A DNA stretch of 16,211 nt from Podochytrium sp. JEL0797 (taxonomy: Eukaryota > Chytridiomycota > Chytridiomycetes > Chytridiales > Chytriomycetaceae). This document shows, in pieces, positions 1 to 10,447 of the stretch (position 1 is its first letter; each line of letters starts with the position of its first letter). The notes below the pieces were generated by a model. That model did no database searches and was not told the DNA's origin. It saw nothing but the letters and a program-made list of their open reading frames with translations. A program made the position numbers and the translations under genes. Location of the stretch: assembly GCA_027596195.1 (NCBI GenBank), contig JADGJG010000580.1:1-16211 (forward strand). Direction: 5' to 3'.

Positions 1-106
<106 letters not shown>

Positions 107-427
107 TTTCTGTGTTTCGAGTGCAAATAAAATATGTTACCATTTGAATTGAACGCGACTTCCAGACACTATGAAGTCCAACATCTTGCTCTCAAACAGG
201 CACAGCTTCCTTTTCTAGTGATGCATCGTCACGACAGCCATCTCACAAGCCTCCAACCCGAGCTAAAAACAAGCCCCACCCGTCCCCATGCCTTCCAACT
301 TTAGAAAATCGATCCAAAACAGCGTATTGGATAGAATGTGAGACGCAAACAGGGTCAAAAGAGGGGACTGCCTTGGTCACGCGTTGGTGAAGTTTTCGAT
401 TTGTTTGTCGAACGAAATCTTTCGAAA
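107..427. promoter_or_regulatory. Actin 3' UTR plus NF-YC upstream region
   Basis: This 321 bp gap holds the actin poly(A) signal at 126-131 and must contain the NF-YC promoter and 5' UTR. An ATTGG (reverse-strand CCAAT) lies at 326-330, about 100 bp upstream of the NF-YC start. I see no TATA box at a convincing distance. Short open frames here on both strands look like chance, with no recognisable protein. Confidence 0.45.
126..131 (+). terminator. Poly(A) signal of actin
   Basis: A canonical AATAAA lies 20 bp after the actin TGA. It is followed by AT-rich sequence, suggesting a short actin 3' UTR. Confidence 0.6.
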
Positions 428-1188
428 ATGGCATCGCAATCGCACTCGCTCCTCGGTGCTCCGCAGACGGGCGGCGGCAACCAATCCGACATCACGGCTA
501 TTCTGGATGCATTCTGGTGCGTTGGATGCGAGTGTTGCTGCCCACAGCCATGTTCCCGGCTAATCACACGGCTCGAAACAGGACCAAAAACCAGGTTGAC
601 ATGACCCGCATCGACGAGGGCCACGATTGGAAGTTCCACCAGCTGCCCTTGGCGAGAATCAAGAAGGTCATGAAGCTGGACGAAGACGCCGCGACAATGG
701 TGCGTTTTGTGGAGACGATCGGCGCTTTTCTTCCGTTCCCCGGCGAATGCTTATTCTTGAACTCAGATGATCTCCTCCGAAGTTCCCATCCTCTTTGCCA
801 AAGCCTGCGAATTTTTCATTCTCGAACTCACGTTGAGGTCGTGGGTGCACACAGAGGACAACAAGCGAAGAACGCTCCAGGTATAGGAGTGCAAACTGCG
901 GGCCATTTCTTCCGATTCACAAACTCTTTCGCGATTGCCATCAGAAATCAGACGTGGCGACAGCGCTTTCGCGTCAGGACATGTACGACTTCTTGATTGA
1001 TATTGTGCCGCGCGATGAAGTCGCTCCAGCTGCGGGTCCTTCGAATTCGACAGCGGCTGCTCGTGCGGGCGCAAGTCCGACGCGTGGGGGAGGAATGGCT
1101 TCGGGGGCCAAAAAGGTAATTTCGATCAACCGCGTCTTGTGCAACGTGGTTCCTGACCCACTTCTGCTTCTAATAGGGCGATGCTTAA
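428..1188 (+). CDS. CCAAT-binding factor subunit NF-YC / Hap5 (5 exons, 167 aa)
   Basis: Exons are 428-516, 582-699, 767-880, 945-1115 and 1177-1188. Introns are 65, 67, 64 and 61 bp; the first is phase 2 and the others phase 0. The product is the NF-YC histone-fold subunit, which dimerises with NF-YB and then binds NF-YA and CCAAT boxes in the nucleus. Visible signatures are FWTKNQVDM (the FW-x-K segment before the fold), [48 protein letters not shown] and [17 protein letters not shown]. The order and spacing match the family. The first intron splits the Trp codon of FW, which fixes its boundaries. The last coding exon is only 12 nt (GDA, stop TAA); this end is the least certain, because reading through intron 4 would instead stop at 1229. 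The start ATG follows GAAA, a good initiation context. The fold carries an AATM stretch before MISSE, two residues longer than the human form. The symbol is left blank because naming depends on the organism. Confidence 0.93.
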
Positions 1189-1298
1189 TTCCTTTTTTCT
1201 TCAAATACAATCGTCAATATAATATTTAGGGAACCGGGAGGAGCAGTGGAGGATGAGAATTTTTTTTTCCATTTCTGACAATTCAAAACAAACCAACA

Positions 1299-4200
1299 AT
1301 GGAGGCGGACAGGCCTTCGTCCGCTCAGCGCCGAATGCAAGGAAGCGACTACGACCTTCGAGAAGCACTCAGCAAGCTCGAACCCAGTGTAACGAGCTCC
1401 ACCCGTGACGAAGCACTGTCGCGATCGCGGGCGGGATCTCAGTCACGGAATGTTTCGCTCGGCATCAGCCTCCCTCTATTCTCGAGGCGATCGCGATCCG
1501 CGAGTCCTTCTTCCGCATCCTCCAACAAAAAGAAGAAAGGAAAGAGTCCACTGACGGTGGATTCCATTGGGGCCCCCATGGACCTGAGGCAGATGGGAGC
1601 CACAAGCCCGACACCTTCACCACTACTCAGCCCTTCCTCGCCCTCTCGAGCAGGGTCCTTATCCCCGAATTCATACGAATCGGCAACACCCACATCGCAA
1701 GCGAATACGGCTTCTCCGAACGCCGTCGGCAGCCCCGGCACCCCGAACGCGATCGTAAAGCTACGAAACGCAGCGAATACTACAGGAGAAAGCACGCCCA
1801 AAGTTTCTGAATCCGAAAAGTCAAAGCCTATACCGAAAGAGAAATCGGCACCGAAAGAATATCGCGCCATCAAGGCGTACACGGCCAACGAGTCTACGGA
1901 ACTGAGCCTTGAAATTGGGGACGTGATTGAATTACTCGAACAGCCGGCATCTGATAAAGAGTTCTGGTGGTATGGAATCAGTCGAACGTGGGGCCCAAAT
2001 AATGGATTGAAGGGATTTTTCCCATCTGAGTGTGTGGTTTTGGAAACGTTTGAACCAGAGACTCCTGCGACTGCTGCGACTCAAGTGGCTGCAGAAGTTG
2101 CTGGTGATTCTCAAGGAGTTGAGCAAGGGGAATGGATTGAAGAAGAGGTGGCTTCCGATTTACCAGCGACTGTGAAGCCCGGGACAAAGGTGATAGGGGT
2201 TGTTTCTTCGCTGCATTATATTAACGCGTTTTATACTTCAAAATCAGCTGATTTGCGTTTATCCATTCGAGCGTACAAAGGCTGATGAGCTCGAAATCAA
2301 TTCAGGCGACGAAGTGGTGGTTCTCGAGGCACCAGAAGGAGGGTGGTGGAGGGGCATGAAGGGAGTCAGTACGAAAACACCTTCTTCTGGATGGTTTCCA
2401 AATTCCCTGTTTACTCTGGCTCCTGGTGAAAATATTCCTGGGTGGTCTCCAATCACAATAGTCCGCACCAAAAAAGTCAGTGCAGACACTTCAGAGGCTC
2501 CTGTCGAGACTGGAATTTCTATACCTGGCAAGCCTGTCAATCCTGACACACCAGCAACGATTATTGAAGCAGCTGTAACAGTGGAAACCAGCAGTGCTGA
2601 ACAAACCTCCGAAAATTCCGAAGCGGCTGTAGATGCCCACGTTGAGCCGACCGATGTCATAATTGAGGAAAATTCAAAAGTCTCACCTTCCATCAACCCG
2701 GACGATCCTGCCACACCATTCAAATCCTCATCCCCTTCTCTTCTTTTAATACCCTCGGTTGCCCTCTTGGATGAAGGGCGGCTATTCGCCTCTTCCTCAG
2801 ACATCATTCTTCCAACTATCCCATCAACTGCTCGGCCAGAAAAAACTGCTCCCTCATCTCATCGAATTTCGTTTACTTCAAGTTCAGACGGACAAGACCG
2901 GAGCATTAGCGAAGCTGATGAAATGCCTGGCATCGCAAGCATAAAAAGCTTGAGTGAAAAGGATCCGAATGAAGCAATGACCGACGAATTCAGTGTTTCT
3001 GAAATGACAGCAGAAAAGGGGGATGAATATTTGACTCCCGACGAAGTGTCGGAATCTTCAGATGGCGATTTCGGATTCACAAGGAGCACAGATAGTCAGA
3101 GTGAAGACGAAACCAAGCTCATGCCCAGTAGCGCCAAATCGAAATTGAGGCATATTCGACCGACGACCATGCCAGTCGCACCGAAATCTGCTGGGATCTT
3201 GGGTCTGTCGCCCCTCAAGGATGAGCCAGAAGATGAGGCTGGCGATGAGGAATCACAACCCACTAGTTCCCCGACTGTTCGCATGTCAGAGATAACGCCG
3301 CGGTCTCCTTTCCTCATGGACAAACCCGATGGTAGATGGTCAGCGTTCAAGCCGTCACATGCGCGTTCATTTTCTGCTGACGATCGAAACTCTTCCAAAT
3401 CATCTTTGCCCTGGGCCTTGCCAATGGTTGAGGGTTCGCGTAGCAGTCTTGCCATTGGCGGAATTAAAATTAATGAACCAGAACATGTTCAATGGAGCGA
3501 AGGATTATCTCCGGAAGCGATTGAAACCATGGGCGAGAAAGAAAAGAAGCGCATGAAGATTATATTTGAGTTGATTGAAACAGAGCGGGATTACGTACGC
3601 GACTTGAAAATCATTATTGAGAATTTCATGCGGCCCATGACGGATTCAAAGTACAGCAAGAACGTGGATGTATTGTTTTCAAATGTGGACGAGTTGTTGT
3701 CAATCAATTCAGTGAGTGTTATTTCCTCCCTTCATGCTATAAAATCGCGCCCTAACCTTTATTTCAGGATTTTCTAAAAAGATTTGAAGCCAAAGGAAAG
3801 CTCTCGCCAGTGGGAGAAATATTCCTTGAATTGGTTTGTGTTTTGTAGTCTCAACTGGAATCTTTCTAATCAACGGAAACAGGGGGATAGCTTTTCCAAA
3901 TATTCTTTGTATTGCTCAAATCATTCTGTCGCACTCGCAAAGCTGCAGAATCTTCTGCAAACCAATCGCACTTTTCGACTATTTCTGGAGGTAAGCCTTG
4001 ATCATTGGTCAAAACGCGGTCACTCATGTGTTCTATCAGGACCTTTGCAAAAACCCGATTACGAGGCAACTTGATCTCGGAGGATTCCTCATTAAGCCGG
4101 TGCAAAGAATTTGCAAATACCCTTTGCTCCTAAAGGTGATTCATTTCTACTTATCGTCTTTGTTCGTCGAGCTAAAATGAATGCATCCCAGGAAATTATC

Positions 4201-7200
4201 AAAAACACGGATGAGAATCATAGAGAATACCCCGTTCTTTCTCTTGCACTGGAAACTATTCAGGCCATTATCACTGAAGTCAACAACGGAGCCAAGGCGG
4301 CAGAAGGTGTCCGAAAGATGGTCGAAATTCAAAACTCCTTCACTGAGGTGACACGACCCTTCATTTTTTTATTTCTCAAAAGCTGAAGAAACCAAAACCC
4401 CCTTAGAAAATCAACATCATCTCACCCACTCGATACCTTCTCCGCGAAGATAACCTGAACCTCATCCGCGGAGACAGCAAAAAAGCGCGCAAACTCTTCC
4501 TCTTCAATGACCTCGTGATGCTCGCGCGCAAAGACTGGCAGAGCAAGCTCCGCCTCATGGATCAATTCAACCTCCGACACTGCCGCATCTGCGACATTAT
4601 CGACGACAATGACCAGCAAGGATCCATGTTTGAAATTGAGGTGGTCCCTGCGGGTGGGTCCCGAGAGACTTCCAAAATCCGCAGGTTCTTGTTCAGCACG
4701 GAAACGATCAAAATCAAAAACCAATGGATTGATTCGTATCGAACGGTGGCTTCCGGGTCGGTCAAGAAGAAGAAGTTCTCTGAGACTGTGATTGATGGGG
4801 AAGATGACGAAAATATGACTTCGAATTCTGCCGTGACTGTGGACGATGAGATTGTTATCGAAGAGGAAAAGGATATCCCCATTCACAAGAAACTCGAAAA
4901 GTTCCGGGAGCAAGCCAACAAGGCATTGACTACAGAGTACAAACGGCACATTGAAGAGTTGGAGAAATCGCTAGCCACTTCTGAGCAGACCCGTTTGGAA
5001 ATTGCGCAGAAGCTCGGAACTGCAGAAACGCAGGTCCTGGATTTGGAGGCCAAAAAGGCAGAGCTTGACACTCAATTATGGACGACCAACTGCAGCCTAT
5101 CCGAAACTCAGGCGCTCGTTGAGACTCTCCGTACCAATGTGAAGGAAACGACACAAGAAAAAGACTCAGACATTGAGCGAATCAACAACGTCTTGCAAAT
5201 CACCCACCTCGAAGTTGATGCCTTGAAGTCCGAAATTGCAAAAAGAAGTGAAGCTGCCAGTGCAGAAATTGAGCAAAAGAAGGCCGAAATCGAGAAAATC
5301 AAGACTGAGTCAGTACAAGTGTTGGAAGTGGAAAAGGCTAAGCTTTGCGAGGAGGTTTTCAACCTGCAACAAGCTGTAACAGCTACGGAGGAAGAGATGG
5401 TGCGCGTGAAGAGCGATTACACTGCTCAACTGGCTGATGTTCAACTGAAAACTGAGTTGGCCATTTCTGAGACAAAGCAAGCGGCAGAGCTTCAAGTTTC
5501 GGAGCTGGTCCAAATGTACGATACGAAGCTCGAGAATGCCTCCACCATCAATCAAACCCTCGAATCCCACCTTCGGTCCGAGGAACTTGCTCATAAGTCG
5601 AAACTCGAAGAGATGACCGAATCTTACAAAAACCTCGAAAAGTCGAGTCAGATTGAGCAGCAAAAACTCGCCTCCGAAATGGATGCCGTGAAGAAGAAGG
5701 CGTACCAAACACATGAGGCCATGAAAAAGGCACTTCTTGAAACGAAAGCCCAACTGGCCGCCTCAGTCAAATCTGTCCAGGAGAAAGACTCCGCCATTCG
5801 TGAACGCGAAGATACGCTGAGAGACAAGACCTCCGTCATCAATCGACTCGAACTCGAGCGACAATCCGTTGCGGCCGAGCTCACGCGATGTACCACCAAC
5901 GCTGAAAGCTCGCGTCAGGAATACACGCGTCTCCTCTCCAACCTCGAAAAGGTGGTCCAAGAGCGCCACCAGGTCCTTACGCGCAAGGAGTCCGAAATCT
6001 CTGAACTCGCTCAACGCGTGGCACAATACTCGGAACGGACCAAAAACGCCGAACACAGCGCGGAGCAAGCCAAAACCCTTCTCTCCGACAAACAAATGCA
6101 CTTTGAAGAGACTCTTTCGCATCTCCGAGAAGAAGCGTCCAAAACGCGCGCAGAAAGGGCCCGAGAAGTCGAGCAACTCGAAAGCCTGACGAGTACGCAC
6201 AAAGATACTTGCAAACAGCTCGAGACCACTCGATCCCAACTCAACAACGCGACGGATATCAACCGCCGGATTCTCGGCGACAACGGCAAAATGAAGGAAT
6301 TGATTCTAAAACAGAGCAAGGAACTCGGTTCTGCTTCGCATGATTTGCAGGAAACCAAACTTTTGCTGCTCGAGAACCAGGATCGGTTGAAACGAAAAGA
6401 GCAGGAGCTCGTTGACATTTCTCAGTCGGAAGCTTCGCTGAAGGAGAAGGTCAAATCATTGGAAGACCATTGTCATCAGCTAGTTGTCAGCTGCGAGCGC
6501 TCCGACACGCGCAACTTTGAAATGTCCAAAGCCATCGAACAGAAAGACTACGAGCTTGGCGAACTCAGAGACTCAGTTCGCAAAATCACCGAATTCGCAC
6601 AGTCTCAGCTCCACCAGGAACTTTCCGAGTTGAAACAGAAGATGAGCTCGGAAGCGAGCATGCGTTACGAGTTTTTGGCGAAAGAGAATGCTGAGTTGCA
6701 AGTAAAGCTCAATCGCGAAGTAGCTGAGCTCAAGAACCGCAAAGAACATGAAGAGCAGATTATGGCTGGACAGTTGGAGCTGGTGGAGCGACTTGAAAAA
6801 GAAACGAACGCGTCGAAAATCCGGTGCGAGAAGGAGATTGAAACCTTGAAATCCGTGAACGAGAGGTTAGAAGAGGAGGTCAAAGAGAAGGCCAAATCCT
6901 CCACGAACCTCAAAAAGAAAGTGAAGCAGCTGGATTGCGAGAAGGAATCTCTGGTCAAGAAGACGCAGGAACTCACCAAAGCCAATATCGAATTGACAGA
7001 GCAACACCAAAAGCTCATTGCCACGACCAAATCCCAAGAAGATGACATCTCTTTTCTAAAGAGCAGACTTTCCAACACGGAAAAGGAGTCATCGGCACTC
7101 AGCAATCGCCTCGACCTCTATAGCGAACTGGACAAAAAATACCACCAGCTCCGCGAACACTCGGAACACATTTCTTTCGAGGTGAAATCCAAGGACGGTC

Positions 7201-9293
7201 ATCTACGCCAAACGGAGCAACACTGCGAAAAGAAGGATAAGGAAATCGCAGCCCTCGAATACATTATCGAGGAGATTTCGAACGCCGTGTATAGCGTTCA
7301 CTTGTCTTCCGTGAATCCGTTCCGTGGAAAGTCTCCCGTTCGCGTATCAGGGTTGAAAGAGGACAGTAAAGCCATGTCAGTTCTGTCCCGCATCAACGAC
7401 ATTCTCGGAGAGTATACCCGAGTTAGTGAGGCGCTTTCGGAATCGACTTCTCGCATAGAGGAAATTATCAAGGAGAATCACGAGCTCCTGCAAGAGCGCG
7501 AACTCACACTCTCCAACGTCAAGAAAATTGAGTCCAAATTCAAAGAGAAAACGCGCATGTACAAGCATGACGTGGAATCTTTCGAAGAAGAGTTGAGCGC
7601 GTCGAGGGATGCATACGATAGCTTGAGACACGCGAATCTCGAGCTAGAAGGAAAGCTGAACAAGACGGTTTTGGAGTTGACCACTGTCGAAGGGAATATG
7701 GCCACAGTTGAGCAGGACTTTGCGAAATTGTTGGAAGCCCACAAACGGATGAAGGCGACACATGCGAAACTTTTGGAGTCTTCAAAAGCGGAAGCGGCAA
7801 CTTGGAAGCAAGTAGAAGCAGAGCTGATTTCCGAAAGCAACGAAGCCACCCTCAAGCTGAAAGAGTTGGAAGGCGAGAATGAGTACTTCAAGAATTTGAC
7901 AGATTCTCTGATGGGCGCCAAAATGAGGCTACAATCTTCGCTCGACTTTACGAATGCAAGCAGTTGTACCGTTACTTCAGAATTGGAACGGATAAAGCTG
8001 GAACTCTCCGACACTATCGAGCAGCTAAATCTGGCTCAAGAGACAAACAAGAGAGCCCAAACGAAAATAGCCAACCTCGAGGAGTCCTTCCAGTCCGAAC
8101 GGGAAAAGGCTGAGCGCTTGGGAAAAGAGTACAGCCAAAAGTTTGAATCAGCTGCCAACGAAATGTGGCGAAAGGAGTCGGACCTACAACACCGGTTCCA
8201 GAACTCAAGTGACAAACAGCAACGCGAGTTGGAAGATCGCCAGCACAAAATCCAACAGCTATCAGAGCACCTCGAGGATGCACACCAAAAAGTGGAAAGG
8301 CAAACCACGGAACTGAGGGAGTTGGAGGAAAAGCTCGCCAACACCAAGGCAGAGAATCAAGTCCTCTGCACCGAAATCGTGAATATGAGCCGAAGGGAGA
8401 ACACAATGCGATGCAAATTGGACATCATTCGGTCCAAAATCGTGGCGTCCAACCAAAACATTGAGGACGTTCGAATTTCGGATCAAACTCTTTCGAATGC
8501 TCTTGGTGCTTCCACCCGCCAAGAAACACCAAAATGGAAACCCCAATCTGCACCCATACAATCAATACCCATGGTTCCAGTCCGTCAGCAACCCGTTGCT
8601 AAGCAAGAAGCTCCACCTGTGAACAAAGGCCTCGTCAAATCAACTCTCAAAATGATTGATGGCATCTTGGCCAAAAAGACTCTCATTCTCCGAAAGCTCG
8701 TTTCGTGTGAGAAATCGATCCTCGCGTTATTGGATTCCCAAATCACAGAGAAGCAGGACTTTGACGGAATTTTCGAAATGTCGTCCGTTGTACAAGACCG
8801 CACCAACAACGCGCGCATCAACAAAGACACGGCACTGAGGACTTTGGAATACCTGGCCAATGTCTCGACATCCATCAATCACGGTCGCGAAGGAACGTTG
8901 GTGATTATTCACCGAGCGAGACGGGACGTGTCGGTGGCCAAAGATTTGCTGTACGAGATGCACGAGTTTGTGAGGATTTGGTTACTGGGCTTTGAAGACA
9001 TGTCGCTGATAATGTCGCCGACTGGGCAAATCGCGGAGACGCGTCGTTCGCCCGTGCAATCGCCCCGGAGAATACAACAGACCGATGGTGGGGATTCCGA
9101 TAGGTCCGTATTGGCCAATGAAAGTACTTGGGTGGAACAGGTTTCTGAGCAGGAGAGTTGCGAACAAGAGCAAGTTCCGAATCCGGTCACGTCGAAAACG
9201 CCAGGAATTCTGCTGGCTATTCCAAAGTTGGGGAATCTCTTTGAAGAGAGTGAAATGAGTTCGTTGTTGGGAGCATTCGGAGATAGTCAATAA
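1299..9293 (+). CDS. Giant SH3-SH3-DH-PH-coiled-coil Rho guanine nucleotide exchange factor (7 exons, 2,555 aa)
   Basis: Exons are 1299-2189, 2248-3711, 3768-3833, 3883-3990, 4040-4135, 4192-4347 and 4407-9293. All six introns are phase 0, 49-59 bp. The predicted role is activating a Rho/Rac/Cdc42-type GTPase by GDP/GTP exchange. Domains: a Ser/Pro-rich N-terminus (1-185); SH3 at about 187-249 ([18 protein letters not shown]); SH3 at about 298-355 ([24 protein letters not shown]); a Ser/Thr/Glu-rich linker to about 725; DH at about 729-920, with [13 protein letters not shown] (CR1) and [19 protein letters not shown] (CR3); PH at about 934-1042, ending in a Trp-containing helix (KNQWIDSY); coiled coil at about 1086-1880 and 1925-2280; a Pro/Gln linker; and a helical C-terminal domain at about 2335-2463. 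The long last exon carries PH through stop without interruption. The start is the first in-frame ATG, with an A-rich leader (AACCAACA). The DH-PH identity is firm; the target GTPase is unknown. A single transcript is inferred from continuous in-frame splicing. Confidence 0.9.
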
Positions 9294-9294
9294 A
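9289..9294 (+). terminator. Poly(A) signal overlapping the RhoGEF stop codon
   Basis: AATAAA contains the stop TAA (9291-9293). If used, the 3' UTR would be only about 20-30 nt, which fits the convergent SF3B6 gene beginning its coding end at 9341. It could arise by chance, because TAA flanked by A residues creates the hexamer. Confidence 0.4.
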
Positions 9295-9320
9295 GAGCAG
9301 TTGTGATTTGCGCAGTCGAG

Positions 9321-9326
9321 TTTATT
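9321..9326 (-). terminator. Poly(A) signal of SF3B6
   Basis: TTTATT on the plus strand is AATAAA on the minus strand, about 15 bp past the SF3B6 stop at 9341-9343. It lies inside the 47 bp between the two convergent stop codons. Confidence 0.5.
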
Positions 9327-9340
9327 CCGAAAGAAAAGAA

Positions 9341-9764
9341 TCAATCCATATTGTATTTCGACTTCATTTCGTTTATTTCCGCTTCCTATTGAATCAAAGC
9401 GAATGGGTGAGCCGTATTCTCGCGCCTTTTGCAGCATAACACAAACCTTTGCAGCCAGGTCCAGTTTCTTTGTCTGTTTCGTTGGATTGAAATACAGCAC
9501 AATCAGATATCTGCCCATGATGTTGAAGCCGCTCAGATGGTCACATGCAGCCTTCGCATCGAATATGTCCTCGTACACCACGAATGCGGTCCCGCGTGTG
9601 TCGTTCGCCTGGCCCAGACGGATCTGCCGGATGGGCCCGTACTTTCCAAACAGGTCGTACATCTCCTCGGCTGAGATCTTGAAGGGAAGGTTGCGCACAA
9701 ACAGGATGCGGTTGACTTCCTGCGGGAGGCGCACGGAAGCGTTCTTGGCGCCGGAGAAGGCCAT
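9341..9764 (-). CDS. SF3B6: Splicing factor 3B subunit 6 (p14), branch-site RRM protein (2 exons, 120 aa)
   Basis: Read on the minus strand, exon 1 is 9764-9447 and exon 2 is 9385-9341, with a 61 bp phase 0 intron (GTTTGT...AATAG). The protein is the small SF3b subunit of U2 snRNP, which sits at the pre-mRNA branch adenosine and binds SF3B1. The sequence follows the family closely: [19 protein letters not shown] (RNP2 ILFVRNL, residues 20-26), [35 protein letters not shown] (RNP1) and [18 protein letters not shown]. After the splice the C-terminus becomes [15 protein letters not shown], which aligns with the human KKEEQLKLLKEKYGI end and gives a length close to the 125 aa of human p14. Without splicing, the frame runs on for over 100 antisense codons into the RhoGEF gene. 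The aromatic residue at the branch-nucleotide pocket (Tyr22 in human) is Phe22 here. Confidence 0.95.
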
Positions 9765-9812
9765 TTGTTTTTTTCAAAGTTTTTTGTTTCCCCCTAAACT
9801 CACTTCTTCCCC
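9765..9812. promoter_or_regulatory. 48 bp divergent start region shared by SF3B6 and PDRG1
   Basis: Only 48 bp separate the two start codons. On the plus strand the spacer is T-rich and then C/T-rich, so SF3B6 is preceded by an A/G-rich leader and PDRG1 by a pyrimidine-rich one. No TATA box is visible. Core promoter elements for at least one gene must lie within the other gene's 5' part, or both genes use a shared bidirectional element with minimal 5' UTRs. Confidence 0.5.
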
Positions 9813-10447
9813 ATGAACGTTCTCAAGGATCAGGCCGACGTTGAGGTGAGCTTATATTTGTGTATTGTTCCTGTGATTCCTTTCCAACGGCGGTTTGCCT
9901 CAAATCAGCGCCTTGCCGAAGACATTCTCTGCTCGAAGCAACTGGTCCGTTTCTTATTCCTCTCCGCGCTGTGCATCAACACGCTCATCACGCAGAATCA
10001 CAGATCATCGATCTCGACAGAAGGAGGAACGAAAACAGAGAAGCGCTGGGCTCGTTCAGGAGGGATGAAGTTGGTGCGTGGACTTGAATCTCGGATTCCA
10101 CTGAGGTGCAGAATGCTGATGCCTTTGAAACAGACAAGAAAGTGTGGTTCTTTACAGGCGGCTTGGTCATGAAGATGGACAAGGGCTCTGCAAAGAGCGT
10201 GATCCAAACCGGTGAGTTTGATTCCGTCGGAATGATGGATCGATTCTGAACCCAGGCATTAGAGCAATCGCAGCTGGATATCGAGATTGATACTTTGCGC
10301 GCGTCAATGAAGACGAAAATGGTGGAGCTTGAGCGATTGGAACGCCAATTGAATCCAAGCGATGTTTCGGCGGGAACGGGGGCTGTGACTGCGAGTTCTT
10401 TTAGCACGCTGAAGTCTTCAAACATGAATGAACTGTTAAGCAAATAA
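9813..10447 (+). CDS. PDRG1: PDRG1-like prefoldin-family protein (5 exons, 133 aa)
   Basis: Exons are 9813-9845, 9909-9944, 10004-10073, 10134-10211 and 10263-10447. Introns are 63, 59, 60 and 51 bp, phases 0, 0, 1 and 1. In animals PDRG1 is a subunit of the prefoldin-like module of the R2TP/URI co-chaperone complex, which assembles RNA polymerases and PIKK kinases; the same role here is inferred. Aligned blocks are RLAEDILCSKQL, IIDLDRRRNENREAL, KKVWFFTGGLVMKM and KSVIQTEQSQLDIEIDTLR. They match human spacing, and the total length equals the 133 aa of the human protein. The fold implied is two helices flanking a beta hairpin. The donor of intron 2 is GTCCGT, which is weak. The acceptor of intron 4 is taken at ATTAG (10261-10262) because it restores both frame and family length. 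Alternative junctions for introns 3 and 4 exist but give poorer alignments. A weaker reading as prefoldin subunit 4 was considered; the DLDxxRNxNRE motif favours PDRG1. Confidence 0.85.

Noticed and set aside
1116..1229. Read-through of NF-YC intron 4 to a stop at 1229
   Set aside because: It is possible, but the 61 bp segment has a donor, a CTGAC branch and an acceptor like the other three introns, and the read-through residues look non-conserved and hydrophobic.
4422..4949. Minus-strand frame opposite the PH domain
   Set aside because: The plus strand encodes a clear PH domain in frame with DH; the antisense product has no recognisable features.
10070..10111. Alternative intron 3 of PDRG1 (GTTGGT donor, acceptor at 10111, 42 bp)
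   Set aside because: It keeps frame but adds six residues compared with the family spacing. The 60 bp intron with donor GTGCGT fits length and branch-site placement better.
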